A stretch of DNA of 64,000 bases from JANQOH01 sp965201155 (GTDB taxonomy: Bacteria; Pseudomonadota; Alphaproteobacteria; UBA7887). Numbering within the stretch: position 1 is the stretch's first letter; each line of letters opens with the position of its first letter. The notes under the pieces were generated by a model. It saw nothing but the letters and a program-made list of their open reading frames with translations, did not search any database and was not told the DNA's origin. The position numbers were made by a program, and so were the translations under genes. The stretch lies in the NCBI GenBank assembly GCA_965201155.1, contig OZ241752.1, forward strand, positions 1,984,001 through 2,048,000, read 5' to 3'. Below are positions 15,024 to 24,170 of the stretch, in pieces.

Positions 15024-15233
15024 TCAACTCTCCTGTCTCTCGCCGGCTCTCTTCGCCGGCGTATTATCGTTCGCCGCCTCAAGCCTGTCGCATTCTTCGC
15101 GCGCGATCCGGCTCCCGAGCAGCCGGGCTACGATCAGCACCGCGGCCTCGACCCGCGCCTGTGCCCCGCCATTGTCGTTCGCCGCGACGCCGCGCAGCAT
15201 ATCACGACCGCAGTCGTTCCTAGCTTCTCCCAT
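15024..15233 (-). CDS. Small hypothetical protein coupled to the recombinase
   Basis: This 69-residue protein starts at ATG 15233 with GGAG upstream and ends 4 bp before the recombinase start. It contains RVEAAVLIVARLLGSRIARE, probably one amphipathic helix, and two ANDN motifs of the kind seen in small alphaproteobacterial proteins that precede recombinase genes. It could be a recombination directionality factor or a transcriptional regulator, but I see no HTH. Function is not established. Confidence 0.6.
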   Translation of the reverse strand: MGEARNDCGRDMLRGVAANDNGGAQARVEAAVLIVARLLGSRIAREECDRLEAANDNTPAKRAGERQES

Positions 15234-15430
15234 CGCTCCAACCCTCCCGGTCTCCCTGCGTTCCGGGGCGGATTTGAGCCTCGCAAGCGGTCTTGTCAAA
15301 CAGTTCCGGTACGCGATTTCCTACATTGAATCATACCCTTGTGCAGTACCACGCAGTGCAGGGAAGACAGGCGCAAGCAGGCCTACCGCAAAAAATCGCG
15401 ATGCACAGCCACGCCCATGTCGGTCGTGTC

Positions 15431-15850
15431 CTATGCCGTCCAGGGGTCCGTCGTCGTCAGACCGGCCGCCTCGAATGGCGCCGTGTCCCGCGTCGCTACC
15501 ATCATGCCGTTAGCTGCCGCAGTCGCCGCAATGTAACCGTCCGATACGGATATCGCCCTCCCGTCCGACCGGGCCTTCGCCATGAGTTCGGCATAGGCCT
15601 GCGAGGCCGCCATATCGAACGCCAGCACCCGCCCGGCGAACATCGGCAGGACCCGACGCTCGAGATCCTCTTCTAGCCCGCGGCGGCGCCGGCCCGCCGG
15701 CAGCGACCGAACCCCGAAACGCAGCTCGGCAACGGTAGTGGCGGAAAGATACAGCACCTCCAGCGCCTGGGCGTCGAGCCATCCGGCAACGCGTGGATCC
15801 GGCACCCGGCGCAGCGGCTCCGACACCACATTGGTGTCTACCAGGATCAT
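15431..15850 (-). CDS. vapC: PIN-domain toxin, VapC/FitB family
   Basis: The 139-residue PIN ribonuclease has the acidic active-site residues in order: Asp5 in MILVDTNVVSE, Glu42 in VAELRFG, Asp104 in VSDGYIAATA and Asp122 near the end. Such toxins cleave RNA, often tRNA. The ATG overlaps the antitoxin stop as ATGA, so the pair is translationally coupled. It appears intact. Confidence 0.92.
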   Translation of the reverse strand: MILVDTNVVSEPLRRVPDPRVAGWLDAQALEVLYLSATTVAELRFGVRSLPAGRRRRGLEEDLERRVLPMFAGRVLAFDMAASQAYAELMAKARSDGRAISVSDGYIAATAAANGMMVATRDTAPFEAAGLTTTDPWTA

Positions 15851-16098
15851 TCGAGATCGACCGGCCGGCCCGGCACGCTGTCGCGCTGCGCGAAACCCGC
15901 GAACTCCTCGTCCGTCAGCCTGGCGCGCCGGCCGACAGCGGTCAGCAGCGTTCCCAGCGCGGCACGCCCTTTCGGCAAGACCGTCTCCTTCAGGATGGCG
16001 CGCACCTCGGCCTCGGTGCTGCGGCCCCTCAGGGCAGCTCGCACGCGCAAGGCGCGATGCACCTCGTCGGGCAGGTTGCGCACGGTGAGCATGGCCAT
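15847..16098 (-). CDS. FitA/VapB-like ribbon-helix-helix antitoxin
   Basis: The 83-residue protein starts MAMLTVRNLPDEVHRALRVR, the signature of FitA-like RHH antitoxins. The N-terminal RHH domain is followed by a flexible tail that would bind the toxin. It is promoter-proximal to vapC and probably autorepresses the operon. The ATG at 16098 is chosen because it begins the conserved RHH; longer versions lack family support. Confidence 0.88.
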   Translation of the reverse strand: MAMLTVRNLPDEVHRALRVRAALRGRSTEAEVRAILKETVLPKGRAALGTLLTAVGRRARLTDEEFAGFAQRDSVPGRPVDLE

Positions 16099-16474
16099 GG
16101 CGATACCCCATCGTGATTTCGATGCATGCCTTGTACAAGAATGAAGGCAACCAGGCAAGACTGTCGAGGTAACGGAACGGGGAGACAGGACCCTGCCCAT
16201 CAGCCGGGCACATGACGGCTCCGACAATGGGTTTTCTCGCGCCCGTCACCTTCACCGGCGGCGTTTTCGCCAAATCGGGCACTATCGACAAGAACATGGC
16301 GGCGTCGTGAACAAGCATCGAGACATGCCTGTCATGCAGGTCATTACCGCTACCGTCTGTGGCCGCGCCTCATGCCGCGAAGAGGGGAGGTTGGCCGTGA
16401 GCGGGCGGCGGGCGGGATGTCCGGGGAAGGACATTTGCTCGCCATTTCCCACCACGACAGATGGAGATGGTAGC
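16099..16474. other. Intergenic region before module A
   Basis: About 375 bases with no supportable gene. The stretch must hold the fitAB promoter (minus strand) and the leader of module A (plus strand). I see no clear repeats or terminators. Confidence 0.4.
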
Positions 16475-16788
16475 ATGACTGCGGCAATCGCGACTCCCGG
16501 CAACACAGCAAGCACCTTCTTGGCTCATTTCTTCGGCAGCGGCCTGACCGATGAGCGGTACGCTGTCGAGCGGTTCAGGCGTTCGCGGATGGAGATATTC
16601 GCCCCTGGTCCAGCGCAGAGACAGCGAAGAACGGCCGCAAGGCGAAGCGTGTCACCGCCACGCTGAAGGAGATGCGCCCTGCCTGCACCGAGATCATCAT
16701 CTGCACCGGGCTTCGCACCCGCGGCGGCATCCAGGTCTGGGGTTCGGTCGCGGCCGGCCTTCTGTGCGACCGCAAGCAGCGAGGCTGA
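16475..16788 (+). pseudogene. Module A gene 1: frameshifted copy of the ~105-residue protein
   Basis: The first 33 residues (from MTAAIATPGN to AVERF) match the intact module B gene at 33982. Reading then has to move by one base near 16577 to continue as DGDIRPWSSAETAKNGRKAK and end CDRKQRG at 16788. One base is missing after the TTC of ERF. In the original frame translation would stop early. The family is unrecognised and the gene is probably inactive. Confidence 0.8.
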
Positions 16789-16872
16789 CCGGCCTTCTCC
16801 CGGGATTTCCGGCCGGCCCGCGCCGGTCGGGCGTCCTCCATCCGGACACCGATTTCGACGGGGAGAACGCCG

Positions 16873-17890
16873 GTGGCATACCGAGACCCGGAGATTCGAA
16901 AGCACCGCGACCGCGAGCGGACCGCGCGGAGAACTGCGGAACGGGTCGCACGTGGTGAATGCCCGCGATGCGGCAAGCACCCGCCGGGCGAGGGGCGTTC
17001 CGTGTGCGACAATTGCGCCGAGAAGCGGAACCGCGCGGGCCGTGCCCGCAACGCGCGGCTGAGGGAAGCCGGCCTGCCCAGGCGCGACCGGGAGCGCGCC
17101 CGAGCCTGGGAGCGTGAACGCTGGCGCCGGCAGGCAGACGCGCGCCGCGAGGCGGGCATATGCGTCGGCTGCGGTCGGGCGCCCGCCATGCCGGAACGCC
17201 CGATGTGCGAAAGCTGTCTCGACAAACGCCGCGCCGCCGACCGCGCCAGATACGCCGAGGCGAGCGCCCGGGGGGCGGCCTACGGCGGCAAGAACCCCGA
17301 GGTCAAACGGCGTATCGCCCGTGTCGCCAGCAAGAAGCGCCAGGAGGCGCGCCACGAGGCGGGTCTGTGCGTCCGCTGCGGACAGCGCACTCCCATCGAA
17401 GGGAGTACGACCTAGAGCCTGCCGCGACCGCCGCCAAGCCGCGGAACGGCGGCAATACGCCGAACGAAGAGCAACTGGGCGCTGCACACGATGCGGGGAA
17501 CCGGCCTTCGACGGCCTGTCCCGCTGCGGCCCGTGCGCCGCGCTCGATAGCGAGCGCGGTTCCCCCGCGCGCAAGAATGCGCACAGCCGCAAGCGCTACG
17601 CCGAGCGCCGCGCCCGGGGCCTGTGTACGGCCTGCGGAGCGCCGTCGCAGGGCGCCGCTCGTTGTGCCCCGTGCGCAGAGAAGTCGTACCACGGGTCCGC
17701 ATACTTCAGGGGTATCCCGGTCTGCGCCCCGACATGGACCGTGATCGAACTGGAGACGGGCCGGGAACATGGCCCGTTCGACAGCCAGGGGGACGTGGCG
17801 CTGTGCCTCGCCTTCGCGAAGCTCGACCGTAATCGCGTCGAAGTGTTGTGCGACGCCAGCCTGATGTCGAGCTTCACATCCTGGACCTGA
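16873..17890 (+). pseudogene. Module A gene 2: zinc-ribbon repeat protein, frameshifted
   Basis: A GTG start at 16873 follows GGGGAGAA. The reading frame matches the module B protein (34397) through three zinc-ribbon repeats (CPRCGK, CVGCGR, CVRCGQ) and then hits TAG at 17413-17415. A 2-base deletion at about 17411 explains this: the missing second CxxC of repeat 3 and repeats 4-5 (CTRCG, CTACG) continue in another frame to the stop at 17890. The sequence is otherwise collinear with the intact paralogue. Confidence 0.85.
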
Positions 17891-18048
17891 GTGCCGGCTG
17901 ATCGCTTCCGCCGGGGAGTGGCGCCCCGCAGGCACCCATCTGCCTCGCGCCGTCCATGACGCCCGCAAAGGGTGCCCGCTGCGTCATGTCCGCCGCTGAT
18001 CGTTCGTTTTCGTCTCCGCCGCCGTTCCGATCGGGGGCCGCCTCCCCG

Positions 18049-18146
18049 GAGTTGGAGTGTCGCAAGTGCCGGGCGAGCGCCCGGGAGGGCTGGAGGAACC
18101 GGTCCTCCCGCCCGATGCCCGCGGCGCAGGCAGCGGAGATACCACG
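18049..18146 (+). promoter_or_regulatory. Conserved two-hairpin leader of module A 43-residue gene
   Basis: This leader is highly conserved with 35429-35531 in module B. It holds CCGGGCGAGCGCCCGG (6-bp stem with GAGC loop) and then GGAGGA/TCCTCC pairing across a 5-base loop. The conserved stems and the repeat at the same place in both modules suggest RNA-level control. A coding extension (PGERPGGLEE reading) cannot be excluded. Confidence 0.5.
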
Positions 18147-18278
18147 ATGTTCGATTTCGACCGTGATCCAGATACCGGCGGCGACACCCCGACAGCATCA
18201 GAACTCCTCGCCGAGGCAGGTCTCGATCCCAGGGCCATCCGCGAACTCCTCGCAGGGTTCGGCAGCCAGGGGGAGTGA
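18147..18278 (+). CDS. Module A gene 3: conserved 43-residue protein
   Basis: MFDFDRDPDTGGDTPTASEL opens a 43-residue acidic protein that matches the module B copy at 35532 in most positions, including LLAEAGLDPR. CGGAGAT lies upstream as a ribosome site. Conservation between two diverged modules argues that it is translated. No family is recognised. It could be a small regulator or an SSB/SLOG partner, but this is a guess from position only. Confidence 0.65.
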   Translation: MFDFDRDPDTGGDTPTASELLAEAGLDPRAIRELLAGFGSQGE

Positions 18279-18616
18279 AGAGGAAAGCACGAGAAGGGTG
18301 CGCGGGAAGGGATCGGAGCGAGAGAGGTTCCGGTCCCGACCGTTCACATCCCATCGTCGTCAACCCGACTTGAAGGAACACACCATGAGCTTCGGACTCA
18401 ATCGCGCAGAAATCATCGGGCGCCTCGGCGCAGACGTCATCGTCAACCATCTCACCTCGGGCGGCCGCGTGGCAAACATGAGCGTGGCGACCGACGAGAG
18501 CTATATCGATCGCCAGACCGGCGAGCGCATCGACCGCACCGAGTGGCATCGCCTGGTCACCTTCCAGGACGGGTTGATCGACATACTCGACAAGCACGCG
18601 ACGAAGGGCCGTCTAG

Positions 18617-19827
18617 GGAAGGTCTGAACAAATGTGATTTTGGCGGGTATTCGTGTTGTCTGGCTGGTCTGCGAGCCGCCGGGGCCCCGTCGTCGGGGCG
18701 AAAACTTGTCGTGTTGCAATGAGACAGGGGTGTAAAGGTCGGCTCAACGGCTGACGCGACCGTCTTCCCGCCGGCGTCGCGGCGGCTGCGCACGGGTCGA
18801 TCCCGTGTCACGCGGCGTAGCGCCCGGCGATCAGCAGATTGGAGAAGCCCAGCAGCACGGCGATGCGCTGCCTGTTCTTCGCCAGGCCCCGGTAGCGCAC
18901 CTTCGCATAGCCGAAGTGGCGCTTCACATAGAGAAACGGATGCTCGACCTTCGCCCGCACCGAACCCTTGCGCCTCTCCGCCGCCTCCTGCGCTCCCGCC
19001 TTGTCCAACTGCCGGCGCTTGCCGCGCTTCATCGCGATCTGCCAGTCCACCACCACACCCCGGTTCTCTGCGCGCCGGCCCACCCCCTGGTAGCCCGCGT
19101 CACCCCACACACGCTCCTCGCCCCCGTGCAGCAGTGCGTGCGCCGTGGCCACGTCCGAGACATTCGCCGCCGTCGTCTCCAGGCTGTGCGCCAACCCCGA
19201 CGCCGCGTCCACACCGATATGCGCCTTCATACCGAAATACCACTGATTGCCCTTCTTCGTCTGGTGCATCTCCGGATCCCGACTGCCGTCGCGGTTCTTC
19301 GTCGACGACGGCGCGGCAATCAGGCTCGCATCCACGATCGTCCCCGTCTTCAACCGGTGCCCCAGCGACGCCAGATGCGCGTTGATCTCATCGAACAGCG
19401 CCTCGCCCAGGCCGTGCCTCTCCGGCAGATGGCGGAAGTTCAGGATCGTCGTCTCGTCGGGCAGCGGACCTGACAGCCGCAGCCCGACAAAGCGCCGCAC
19501 CGACTCCACCTCGTAAAGCAGGTCCTCCATCGCCGGATCGCTCAGGTTGTAGAACACCTGCACGCAGTGCACCCGCAGCATTGCCGCCAACGGATACGGC
19601 CGGCGCCCACGCCCCACCTTCGGATAGAACGGCTCGATGCGCGCCTCAAGCCGTTCCCAAGGGATCAGACCGTCCATCTTCTCCAGAAACACCTCGCGCC
19701 GTGTCCGGCGCTTCTTCGAAGCGTGCTCAAGCTCCGCAAAGGTCAACTGATCCATCACTCGCCCCACACCACCTGAACGATCTCACCCATCATAACAGAA
19801 TCGACCGTCGACTTGTTCAGACCTTCC
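18617..19827 (-). mobile_element. IS5-family insertion sequence (1,211 bp) with CTAG target duplication
   Basis: Terminal inverted repeats GGAAGGTCTGAAC (left, from 18617) and GTTCAGACCTTCC (right, to 19827) match exactly for 13 bases. The 4-bp CTAG at 18613-18616 is repeated at 19828-19831, the YTAR target typical of the IS5 group. One transposase lies inside. Exact ends and an undamaged transposase suggest a fairly recent insertion. Confidence 0.93.
18808..19755 (-). CDS. IS5-family transposase
   Basis: The 315-residue DDE enzyme starts MDQLTFAELEHASKKRRTRR. It shows the catalytic blocks IVDASLIAAP (D), VWGDAGYQG (D) and KVEHPFLYVKRHFGYAKVRY (E with the Y-x2-R-x3-E type signature). The ATG at 19755 is preferred to a GTG at 19767. 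It is full length and transcribed against the ssb it disrupts. Confidence 0.93.
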   Translation of the reverse strand: MDQLTFAELEHASKKRRTRREVFLEKMDGLIPWERLEARIEPFYPKVGRGRRPYPLAAMLRVHCVQVFYNLSDPAMEDLLYEVESVRRFVGLRLSGPLPDETTILNFRHLPERHGLGEALFDEINAHLASLGHRLKTGTIVDASLIAAPSSTKNRDGSRDPEMHQTKKGNQWYFGMKAHIGVDAASGLAHSLETTAANVSDVATAHALLHGGEERVWGDAGYQGVGRRAENRGVVVDWQIAMKRGKRRQLDKAGAQEAAERRKGSVRAKVEHPFLYVKRHFGYAKVRYRGLAKNRQRIAVLLGFSNLLIAGRYAA

Positions 19828-20043
19828 CTAGTCTACGTCGCAGGCAAGATGCAGACCCGGCGCTGGAAGAAGGACGGTGAGGACACAGACCGCTTCTCCA
19901 CCGAGATACTGCTCGTCCCCGGCTCCCGCATCCAGTTCCTGGACAGGGCGAACGGGGCCAACGGCAACGACGCGGCAGCGGCGACCGAGACGCACGCCGC
20001 ACCGCTCACCGACGACGCAGGCGAGACCGAGATCCCATTCTGA

Positions 20044-20683
20044 GCGAACCTGCATCCTTCCACACTTCGAGGGCTGATCCTGTGCCGATTTCCGGCATGA
20101 GGTCGGCCCTCTTCCCGTGTACCGTGGCACAGCACTCTCTCTCCGCCGACGGCCGCGCCGCAGTGGCCGCAAGAACCAGACCCTTCATTTGATGATCCTG
20201 GATCCTGCGGCAGGCAGGCCATTGACGCACAGGACGGACACGCCGCCGCTCCGGCTGGGTGACATACCGGAGAGTCGGAATTGACAGCCCTGCGACGGTC
20301 AGCGATTTCAACGGGAAATCGCCGACCGACCGAAACAGCCTGCCACCGGAAACACGACCCGATACCGAGACATAGCCTGTCCTGCTGGCTTCTTCAGCGT
20401 GGCATGCGACGACAAAACGCGCAACCAAAGGTCCTCCGCTTCGCTTCGGCCGGGGCAAAGGGCCGCAAAGGAGGATCCGCGCCGAATAAAATTTCTCAAA
20501 CGCACCAGCAAACAGCAACAGCCGGCCATCCCTTCACACGCCATGCCTGTCGACACGACATGCCAGCGAAATTTTCCCCGGCACGGATCCTGCGGCCCCA
20601 AGCCCCGGTGCCCGTTTCGTCCTCGCATCCCACGAAGGCTCCCGTCGCGCAACAACGCGCAATTCAAACAGGGAGACCTTCCC
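20044..20683. other. Non-coding stretch between ssb and DUF2493 gene, module A
   Basis: This 640-base stretch has no supportable gene. The module B equivalent contains a 74-residue gene that I could not find here. The last 30 bases form the leader of the DUF2493 gene with AGGGAGA as ribosome site. Confidence 0.45.
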
Positions 20684-21595
20684 ATGAACTCCGAACGCAC
20701 TGCTTCCGCAACCGCAATCGCACTTGAAGCCGCTCAGCTCTTCGGCGCAACCCCCGCCAAGGGTGAACCCGACAACCGCGTCATCTGGGACAAGGAAGAC
20801 GCCATCGCCGGCGTCCACGACGCCATAGGCATCCTCCTCAAGGCACTCGCGCCCGACGGAACCCAACTCGCAGACGAACGCCACAGCATCCTCTGGGCCG
20901 TCACGAACCTCTTCCACGCGCAGATGCAGCGCATCGACCGCGACATCGACAGGTTCACACCGCGCATCAAGGACCTGCAGCGAGCGCAGGATGGAACCGA
21001 GGTCAAGGCCGTCGAACTCGAGCAACTCACAGAGCATGTGAAGAACCTCAACGGGCGCAGCGATGCCTTCGCTGCCGTCCGAAACTTCATCGCCGATGCC
21101 CTCTACCTGGCGGAGACCGGGCAGGTCTGGCGCCCCCGCGCCGGCTCGCACACAAGCCGCGGCAGGACACTCACCGCCGCCGCCATCGACGCCCGCGACT
21201 TCCTCCGCGCCCGCAAGGAACGCAACATCGAGGAACATCTCCCCGACGGCACACTGATCGCCGTCGCAGGCGGCAAGGAAGCCGACGATGCACAAGCCAT
21301 CTGGCGCATACTCGACCGCACGCACAAGAAGCACCCGGACATGGTGCTGGTACATGGCGGTGCCCCGGGCGTGGAGCGTATCGCCGGCATGTGGGCCGAC
21401 GCACGCAGCGTGCGCCAGATCATCTGCCGCCCGGACTGGAAGAAGCACGGCAAGGCCGCGCCCTTCCGGCGCAACGAACAACTCATCGACACGATGCCGA
21501 AGGGCCTCATCGTCTTCCCCGGCAACGGCATCACGCAGAACCTCGCCGACCGCGCACGGCAGCGTGGCATACCCGTGCACAATGTCGCAGCCTGA
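20684..21595 (+). CDS. Module A gene 5: DUF2493-domain (SLOG/DprA-like fold) protein
   Basis: The 303-residue protein has a helical N-terminal region (about 1-170, with a long coiled-coil-like stretch around RIDRDIDRFTPRIKDLQRAQ) and a C-terminal Rossmann-like DUF2493 domain. Its nucleotide-binding-type motifs are LIAVAGGKEADDA, DMVLVHGGAPGVERIAGMWA and GLIVFPGNGITQNL. Proteins with this fold bind nucleotides or nucleic acids and are common on alphaproteobacterial plasmids and islands. It is the only large module A gene without a lesion. AGGGAGA precedes the ATG. Confidence 0.85.
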   Translation: MNSERTASATAIALEAAQLFGATPAKGEPDNRVIWDKEDAIAGVHDAIGILLKALAPDGTQLADERHSILWAVTNLFHAQMQRIDRDIDRFTPRIKDLQRAQDGTEVKAVELEQLTEHVKNLNGRSDAFAAVRNFIADALYLAETGQVWRPRAGSHTSRGRTLTAAAIDARDFLRARKERNIEEHLPDGTLIAVAGGKEADDAQAIWRILDRTHKKHPDMVLVHGGAPGVERIAGMWADARSVRQIICRPDWKKHGKAAPFRRNEQLIDTMPKGLIVFPGNGITQNLADRARQRGIPVHNVAA

Positions 21596-21607
21596 GAGGC
21601 GCAACCC

Positions 21608-21640
21608 GAAGGCCGGTCCCCGACAACGGGATCGGCCTTC
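21608..21640 (+). terminator. Hairpin downstream of module A DUF2493 gene
   Basis: GAAGGCCG (21608-21615) pairs with CGGCCTTC (21633-21640), with an inner CCC/GGG pair around CGACAA. No T tract follows. A different but analogous hairpin lies at the same place in module B (37879-37910). Confidence 0.55.
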
Positions 21641-22801
21641 CTTCACGATGCCACCAAAGCACAATCGTCGCGGCCTCGGGCAAACGCCGCGACAACGCCC
21701 ACGCCAGGCATGCCGACTTCGTCCTCGTACATGGCAGCACCATCGAGCACGTCGCCGCCGCCCATGCTCGCCTTCGCGGCGAACGTCGCCTGCGGCGCCG
21801 CCCGCCGCGGCGGCTGCGCCGCTCTTCATTTGCACAAGCTGGCGCACACGATCATCGAAGTTGTGTGCGCAAGTTCCAGTCTAGGCGTCAATCAGGTCAG
21901 GCTCTTCCATGACGCTGCTTGTGGCCGCCGTCCCGCCACGGTGCATGGTGATATTCACCGTGTGGTAATGATACCGGTGGTGATGGTGCTGAACCTGATG
22001 ATGATCACAGTGCAGGTGAGGGACGCCGAGATACCGCCGCCGGCGATGTATCCGAGCGACCCGCTTCGCGGCCGGGCTCTCCGCTGCAATCTCCGCTGCG
22101 CTACGATTTCCGCTGCGATCCCTGTCGCCTCCGCTCCCTGCGGTCGCTGCGCGCGCTGCTTGCCCGACACATCCCCATGTCATCCAGACAATCCGACACC
22201 GTGCCAGACACTTGCCGCGTCCTCCTCTCCCTCGCCGGCTTCGCCGTCCACCGGCATCGGCACGGTCCTCTGCAGTCGCGCCGGCACTACTGTTGGCGCC
22301 GGTGCGGGTGATCAATGCCGGGACGCTGCCTCCCGTGATGAATCCGAGCGTCCCGCTCGTAGCTCGGCCCGTCGCTGCAATTTCCGTTGCGCTACCGGTC
22401 GCTTCCGCTCCTTGCGATCGCTACACGCCCTGTTCTTCCCCGAACGCGCCTCGCTCGCCCGGACCGGCTGCGCCGGTAACGGGCATCGTCTCGGTTCACC
22501 GCCGCTGTGCGTCGCGCGGCGCCGGTGTCCGCTTTGCCAAACACAGGCTTCCGCGGCACCTCCTGCATCAGTATCTGACCACTTGCGGAGCACGCCATCG
22601 CCGCTGATTACGCGTCCAGAACGACACCTTGGAGCAATTACCGCGGCGGCACCCGCACAACCGCCGACAGTGCATCCTGCACCACTGAACGCGCTTCCGG
22701 CCGCACTGCCCGCCGCATCAAGCGCCGCGGCGGCTCCCATCCGCCAGAATCAACGGCGACGAATCTCCCCATCGCTCATACAGACGATAATGCTGTCCTG
22801 A
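21641..22801. repeat. Degenerate non-coding region with imperfect direct repeats
   Basis: No intact gene is seen in about 1.2 kb. A segment at about 22045-22155 recurs at about 22336-22440; both carry ATCCGAGCG, a CGCTGCAAT block and TCGCTTCCGCTCC-type sequence. A block at 21655-21770 reads like a worn DUF2493 piece (FVLVHGSTIEHVAAAHA). Similar pieces (TGIG-AVHGP reading) occur after the module B DUF2493 gene. Probably decayed copies of a once longer module. Confidence 0.5.
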
Positions 22802-22847
22802 CTGCCAAAGGCAGCCTTGGTTGTCACACCCGACGCACCCAAGGTGC
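22802..22847 (+). other. Double-hairpin conserved element, module A copy
   Basis: CTGCC-aaa-GGCAG (22802-22814), the conserved box TTGGTTGTCACACCCGAC and GCACC-caa-GGTGC (22835-22847). The module B copy (38681-38727) keeps the box but has different stem sequences that still pair. That is structural covariation, so an RNA or DNA hairpin function is likely. Confidence 0.6.
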
Positions 22848-22976
22848 AGAGAGCGAGTTCCGATCGGCCTGCATCAGGCAGGAGATTTCCGTTTTGTAGC
22901 AGCAGGTTAGGCAGGCTTCGGCCTGTTCCCGCGATCCCCCGCGCGGGCCGCGTTGTCCGTTCAGAACCGCCGTTTC

Positions 22977-23008
22977 GTTCCCTCGGAGCGGACGGCGTCC
23001 GAGGGAAC
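22977..23008 (+). repeat. Perfect 11-bp inverted repeat upstream of tandem integrases
   Basis: GTTCCCTCGGA and TCCGAGGGAAC flank a 10-base spacer, 19 bp before the integrase ATG. It could be an operator, an arm-type integrase site or a terminator for upstream transcripts; no T tract follows. Confidence 0.6.
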
Positions 23009-23027
23009 AGACAACGGAGACACGGCC

Positions 23028-24170
23028 ATGCCCATCCGCACGACCATCAATGAACGCGCGCTGGCCCGCACCTTCAAGGAACACAAACCCGGTACGCGCG
23101 GCCTCGCCGTCCACGACATCGACCTGTCGACGTTCGGATTCCGGGTCTTTCCGAACGGTACGAAGACCTTCTTCGTCCGAGCTTCGCGCCAGTTCGGCGC
23201 GAAGAACGTGATTCTGGGCACGGCGGATGAAATGACCGCCGCAGAGGCCCGCAAGAAGGCGGTTGCCGCCATCTCAGCGGCCAAGGCCGAACGCGAGACC
23301 GGCCCGTTGTTCGCGGACTTCGCGCAGGACTTCATGCGCCGCCAGGGGCGGCGCTGGAAGCCGTCCACGCGAGAGAGCAACGCTCACCTGACGGACCGCT
23401 ATCTCGTGCCCTTCTTCGGCGCGATGCGCGTCGCGGAGATCGACCGGGCCGCCGTGCGGCGCTGGTTCGATTCCCTGAGCGGCGCGCCGGGCAACGCCAA
23501 CCGGACCCTGCCCGTGCTCTCCGTCATGATGCGCCAGGCAGAGCTGTGGGACCTTCGTCCGCAGGGTTCGAATCCCTGCCGCAACATGCGCCGCTACAAG
23601 ACGCCGCCGCGTGAGCGCTTCCTGTCGGTAGACGAGCTGAAGCGCCTCGGCTTCGTCCTCGACCATGCGGACGACAAACAGGCCGCCGCGGCGATCCGGC
23701 TGTTGCTGTTCACCGGCGCACGGTCGTCCGAGATCACGGGCCTGCGCTGGGACTGGATACGCGGCACCCGCGCCGTGCTGCTCGACAGCAAGACCGGGCC
23801 GAAGGCTATCCAGCTTCCGCCGCCCGCAAGGGCGGTGCTGAACGGTCTGCCCCGCACCGGTCCCTTCGTTTTCCCGAACCGGCGAGGCGATGGCCCGATG
23901 ACGAATCTCGGATACCGGTGGAGCAGACTGCGCGCACTCGCCGGGCTGGACGATGTCCGCATCCACGACTGCCGCCACACCTTCGCCAGCCATGCCGTGA
24001 TGAGCGGCCTCGATCTCTACACCGTCGGGCGGCTGCTCGGCCATGCCGATACCGGCTCCACCGAACGCTATGCCCATCTTGCCGACGAGTATGTCCGCAA
24101 GGCCGCCGGGCGCATCTCCGGCATCGTCAACGACGCCATGACCGGAAGCGGGAAGGAGGGCGGACAATGA
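23028..24170 (+). CDS. Tyrosine recombinase/integrase 1
   Basis: The 380-residue integrase has an arm-binding N-terminus (DLSTFGFRVFPNGTKTF), a SAM-like core-binding domain (about 95-180) and a catalytic domain with Arg232 (FTGARSSEITGLRW), His313/Arg316 (IHDCRHTFASH), His339 (LLGH) and nucleophile Tyr348 (ERYAHL). The ATG at 23028 follows GGAGA. Its stop overlaps the start of a second integrase as ATGA. All catalytic residues are present. Confidence 0.94.
   Translation: MPIRTTINERALARTFKEHKPGTRGLAVHDIDLSTFGFRVFPNGTKTFFVRASRQFGAKNVILGTADEMTAAEARKKAVAAISAAKAERETGPLFADFAQDFMRRQGRRWKPSTRESNAHLTDRYLVPFFGAMRVAEIDRAAVRRWFDSLSGAPGNANRTLPVLSVMMRQAELWDLRPQGSNPCRNMRRYKTPPRERFLSVDELKRLGFVLDHADDKQAAAAIRLLLFTGARSSEITGLRWDWIRGTRAVLLDSKTGPKAIQLPPPARAVLNGLPRTGPFVFPNRRGDGPMTNLGYRWSRLRALAGLDDVRIHDCRHTFASHAVMSGLDLYTVGRLLGHADTGSTERYAHLADEYVRKAAGRISGIVNDAMTGSGKEGGQ

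Larger units (their letters stand above)
18385..20043 (+). pseudogene. ssb: Module A gene 4: ssb interrupted by an IS5-family element
   Basis: The ORF starts MSFGLNRAEIIGRLGADVI and reads 77 codons of an OB-fold SSB to GRL. An IS then splits it at 18617-19827. The rest (YVAGKMQTRRWKKDGEDTD to DDAGETEIPF) resumes at 19832. Joining the two flanks restores a frame equal to the intact SSB at 35768. The acidic tip ends in EIPF, close to the usual DDDIPF protein-docking tail. Confidence 0.9.

Noticed and set aside
23560..23590. tRNA T-arm-like sequence GCAGGGTTCGAATCCCTGC inside integrase 1
   Set aside because: It encodes the conserved integrase segment RPQGSNPCRN and no other tRNA arms surround it.
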